A DNA stretch of 44,471 bases. Origin: an uncultured Prevotellaceae bacterium. GTDB taxonomy: Bacteria > Bacteroidota > Bacteroidia > Bacteroidales > Bacteroidaceae. Below the pieces are notes generated by a model that was not told the origin of the DNA, searched no databases, and saw only the letters and a program-made list of their open reading frames with translations. Made by a program: the position numbers and the translations under genes. The stretch covers positions 1-44,471 of the forward strand of contig ONYA01000020.1 in the NCBI GenBank assembly GCA_900321965.1, read 5' to 3'. Positions 42,188 to 44,471 of this stretch are shown one piece after another (the first letter of the stretch is position 1; every line of letters begins with the position of its first letter).

Positions 42188-43135
42188 ATGGCAGACAAAG
42201 CAAAAGAACAGCATAACAATATCCTGCTGGCCGTTGGCGGCTTTTCAGCAGTAGTAGCAATCGTGGCGCTCATCGGTTTCCTCGCCTTGGGGCGCGACCC
42301 GGAAGTGATACAGGGCGAGATGGAGGTCGAGGAGTACCGCGTGTCGGGCAAGGTGCCCGGGCGCATCCTGGAACTCCGTGTGAAGGAGGGCGACATGGTG
42401 GCGAAGATGGCGCAGGCACAGAGTGCCGTGGACGCCGCCGCCGCTATGGAGCAGATGGCCAAGAACGGCGCGCGCAAGGAGCAGATTCAGGCCGCCAAGC
42501 AGCTCTTGGAGCAGGCCAAGGCCGGACTGGAGGTTGCCGAGAAGTCGTACAACCGCGTGAAGGCGCTCTTTGAAGAGGAGGTGGTCAGCGCGCAGAAGTT
42601 CGACGAGGCCGAGGCGATGTACAAGTCGGCGCAGGCCCAAGTGAAGGCCGCGCAGAGTCAGTATGACATGGCCGTCAACGGTGCCCGCGCCGAGGAGAAG
42701 CGCGCCGCATCGGCCACGGTGGGTCAGGCCCGCGGTGCCGTGCAGGAGGTGACCAGCTACATCAAGGAGACGGTACAGGTGGCACAGATGGCCGGCGAGG
42801 TGACCGACGTCTACCCGAAGGTGGGTGAACTCGTCGGCACAGGTACGCCGATTATGTCGATTGCCGTGATGGACGACCAGTGGGCGACGTTCAACATCCG
42901 CGAGGACCAGCTGAAGGACATCAAGGTGGGTGCGGAGCTAAAAGTGAGGATTCCCGCCCTCGACGCGGAAACGACGATGAAGGTGACGTCGATGAAGGAC
43001 AAGGGCTCGTTCGCCGTGTGGAAGGCCACGAAGGCCAGCGGCCAGTACGACCAGAAGACGTTCGAGGTGAAAGCCCGTCCGACCACTGCCGTGAAGGACG
43101 TCCGTCCGGGCATGTCGGTGATACTGGAGAAGTGA
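42188..43135 (+). CDS. HlyD/EmrA-type periplasmic adaptor (membrane fusion protein)
   Basis: This 315-residue adaptor has one N-terminal membrane helix (about 14-36), a first lipoyl/barrel half starting VSGKVPGRILELRVKEGDMV (about 52-71), an alpha-helical hairpin rich in Ala/Gln/Lys/Glu (about 75-175) and the second barrel half (DVYPKVGELVGTGTPIMSIAVMDD, about 203-226). It links the ABC-2 inner-membrane pump to the TolC-like channel. It is third in the AraC-TolC-HlyD-permease series. Confidence 0.92.
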   Translation: MADKAKEQHNNILLAVGGFSAVVAIVALIGFLALGRDPEVIQGEMEVEEYRVSGKVPGRILELRVKEGDMVAKMAQAQSAVDAAAAMEQMAKNGARKEQIQAAKQLLEQAKAGLEVAEKSYNRVKALFEEEVVSAQKFDEAEAMYKSAQAQVKAAQSQYDMAVNGARAEEKRAASATVGQARGAVQEVTSYIKETVQVAQMAGEVTDVYPKVGELVGTGTPIMSIAVMDDQWATFNIREDQLKDIKVGAELKVRIPALDAETTMKVTSMKDKGSFAVWKATKASGQYDQKTFEVKARPTTAVKDVRPGMSVILEK

Positions 43136-43168
43136 ATAGTGAACAGTGAATAATTTGCTTCCGCTATA

Positions 43169-44221
43169 ATGAAATATCTCACAAATATCGGAAACATCGC
43201 GCTGCGCGAACTTGACATCATCATCCGCAAGAACCGCATCTACGGCTTCTGCATGGTGGTGTTCCCCGTGCTGCTGGTGGTGTTCTTCACCACGATGCTC
43301 GACGACGGCGTGGCTCTGGACCTGCCCGTCGGCGTGGTCGACCAGGACAACTCGGCGACGTCGCGCGGTCTCATCCGCAACCTCGACGCCATGCAGTCGT
43401 CGCGTGTGGTCTATCGGTTTGCCAACGTCACCGAGGCGCGCAATGCGATGCAGGAGGGCAAGGTGTATGCTTACCTGCTCATCCCCGAGGGCACGTCGGC
43501 CAAGCTGCTCGCGGGCCGTCAGCCGACGATTTCGTACTACTACACGATGACCTGCATGACGGCCGGCTCGATGGCTATGAAGGACATGAAGACCATCGGC
43601 ACGCTGGGCTCGGCGGCCGTCGGACAGTCGATGCTGGCGGCCAAGGGTGCCTCGAAGCAACAAATCAAGGCGGCGCTGCAGCCTGTCACCGTCGATGCGC
43701 ACATGATAGCCAACCCGCAGGGCTCGTACAACTACTCGCTGACGACGGTCTTCGTGCCGGGCATCCTGATGCTCTTCATGGCACTGCTCTCGGCCTACGC
43801 CCTCGGCATGGAAATGAAGTTCTTTGACGTGCTCCACTTCCCGCGACTCGGCGGCGTATGGAGCATCGTGCGGCTCACGCTGCTGCAGGTGTCAGCCGGC
43901 CTCGGCTTCGGCATCTTCGCCTTCGGACTGATGCCGTCGCTGCGCATGTCAATGAGCATCTCGTCCCTGTGGTCGGTGCTCTCCATCTCGATGTGTGGCT
44001 CGGCGTTCCCCGTAGCCGGCATGGACCCCGCGTTGCAAGCCATGTCGTGGCTGTTCCCGCTGCGTCATTACTGGATGATTTATCAGGCCACCGTGCTGAA
44101 CGGCTTCCCCGTCATCGACGTCTGGTTCTACCTCGTGGCACTCGTGGCCTTCACGCTGCTGCCCTGGTTCGTACTTAGTAAAGTCAAAAACGCAATGCTG
44201 AATTATGTCTACATTCCTTAA
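43169..44221 (+). CDS. ABC-2 type transporter permease (first copy)
   Basis: This 350-residue inner-membrane permease has one N-terminal helix (about 24-45, IYGFCMVVFPVLLVVFFTTML), a large periplasmic domain (about 46-190, including DLPVGVVDQDNSATSRGLIRNLDA) and five or so C-terminal helices (about 190-345) with the AFPVAGMDPALQAMSWLFPLRHYW motif. It belongs to the YhhJ/YbhR-like group. No ATPase gene is visible in the window. The next gene overlaps it by 17 nt. Confidence 0.9.
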   Translation: MKYLTNIGNIALRELDIIIRKNRIYGFCMVVFPVLLVVFFTTMLDDGVALDLPVGVVDQDNSATSRGLIRNLDAMQSSRVVYRFANVTEARNAMQEGKVYAYLLIPEGTSAKLLAGRQPTISYYYTMTCMTAGSMAMKDMKTIGTLGSAAVGQSMLAAKGASKQQIKAALQPVTVDAHMIANPQGSYNYSLTTVFVPGILMLFMALLSAYALGMEMKFFDVLHFPRLGGVWSIVRLTLLQVSAGLGFGIFAFGLMPSLRMSMSISSLWSVLSISMCGSAFPVAGMDPALQAMSWLFPLRHYWMIYQATVLNGFPVIDVWFYLVALVAFTLLPWFVLSKVKNAMLNYVYIP

Positions 44222-44471
44222 CCGACTACGCGAGCACTTCACCGACGTGCTCCATATCTTCCGCAACGAGCTGGTGAAGGTTGTCAAGGACGAGGGTGTG
44301 CTGATGTTCCTCGTCGTGGTGCCACTGGGCTACCCGCTGCTCTACTCGTGGATATACAACAACGAGACGCTGCATGAGACGCCCGTGGTGGTCGTCGACC
44401 AGTCGCACTCGGCACTGTCGCGGCAGTTCATCAACGACTGCGACGCCTCGCCCGACGTCTGCATCAAGTAT
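44205..44471 (+). CDS. ABC-2 type transporter permease (second copy, cut by the window edge)
   Basis: The first 89 codons are visible. The ATG at 44205 opens inside the end of the previous permease gene. The translation has an amphipathic start (MSTFLNRLREHFTDVLHIF), a membrane helix (about 33-49, VLMFLVVVPLGYPLLYSW) and then ETPVVVVDQSHSALSRQFIND. The last part is parallel to the VVDQDNSATSRGLIRN segment of the first permease, so the two are paralogues that probably form a heterodimer. Confidence 0.85.
   Translation, partial: MSTFLNRLREHFTDVLHIFRNELVKVVKDEGVLMFLVVVPLGYPLLYSWIYNNETLHETPVVVVDQSHSALSRQFINDCDASPDVCIKY

Overview
The window looks like a chromosome segment of a Bacteroidota member, most likely a Prevotellaceae (Prevotella sensu lato). 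The reasons are two SusC/SusD systems, C10 (streptopain/interpain-type) peptidases, the DUF1599-DoxX-TpiA-SPOR-FolE gene run, Bacteroidota promoters (TTG or TTTG, 19-20 nt spacer, TAnnTTTG) and few Shine-Dalgarno sites. No tRNA, rRNA or CRISPR array was seen.

Region 1 (1-19500) is the main discovery. Two SusC/SusD operons point away from each other around a 2.1-kb segment that holds a tyrosine recombinase gene. The segment is bounded by inverted repeats of about 380-395 bp (7559-7953 and 10032-10408). They cover the 5' leaders and the first ~96 codons of both susC genes at about 95% identity, and the genes then diverge. The only good outward promoter (TATCTTTG at 9997-10004) lies inside the segment next to the right arm. 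This has the form of an invertible promoter switch. As assembled, the right operon (SusC 998 aa, SusD, two lipoproteins, then a C10 peptidase and a small secreted protein) would be ON. The left operon (SusC 1082 aa, SusD, lipoprotein, C10 peptidase) would be OFF. Inversion would swap the receptor and, at least on the left, its peptidase. SusC/SusD inversion systems are known in Bacteroides; a two-state switch with paired C10 peptidases is the part that may be undescribed.

Region 2 (19501-24200, minus strand) is a sugar operon: FucP-type permease, L-galactose/L-fucose dehydrogenase-like aldo/keto reductase, amidohydrolase (likely lactonase), zinc alcohol dehydrogenase and, translationally coupled at the end, TadA. 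An oxidative L-galactose or L-fucose route is inferred.

Region 3 (24200-39200) is housekeeping: birA, pyrH, a DUF4834-like protein, pssA, psd, dnaE, trxA, tsaE, folE, a SPOR protein, tpiA, a DoxX-like protein, a DUF1599 protein and a PAP2 phosphatase fused to a probable outer-membrane barrel. dnaE and pssA carry in-frame repeat insertions.

Region 4 (39200-44471) holds an AraC regulator followed by a TolC-HlyD-ABC-2 permease efflux operon that runs off the right edge. The TolC gene also carries an in-frame palindromic insertion. AT-rich short-unit repeats fill many of the gaps between co-oriented genes.
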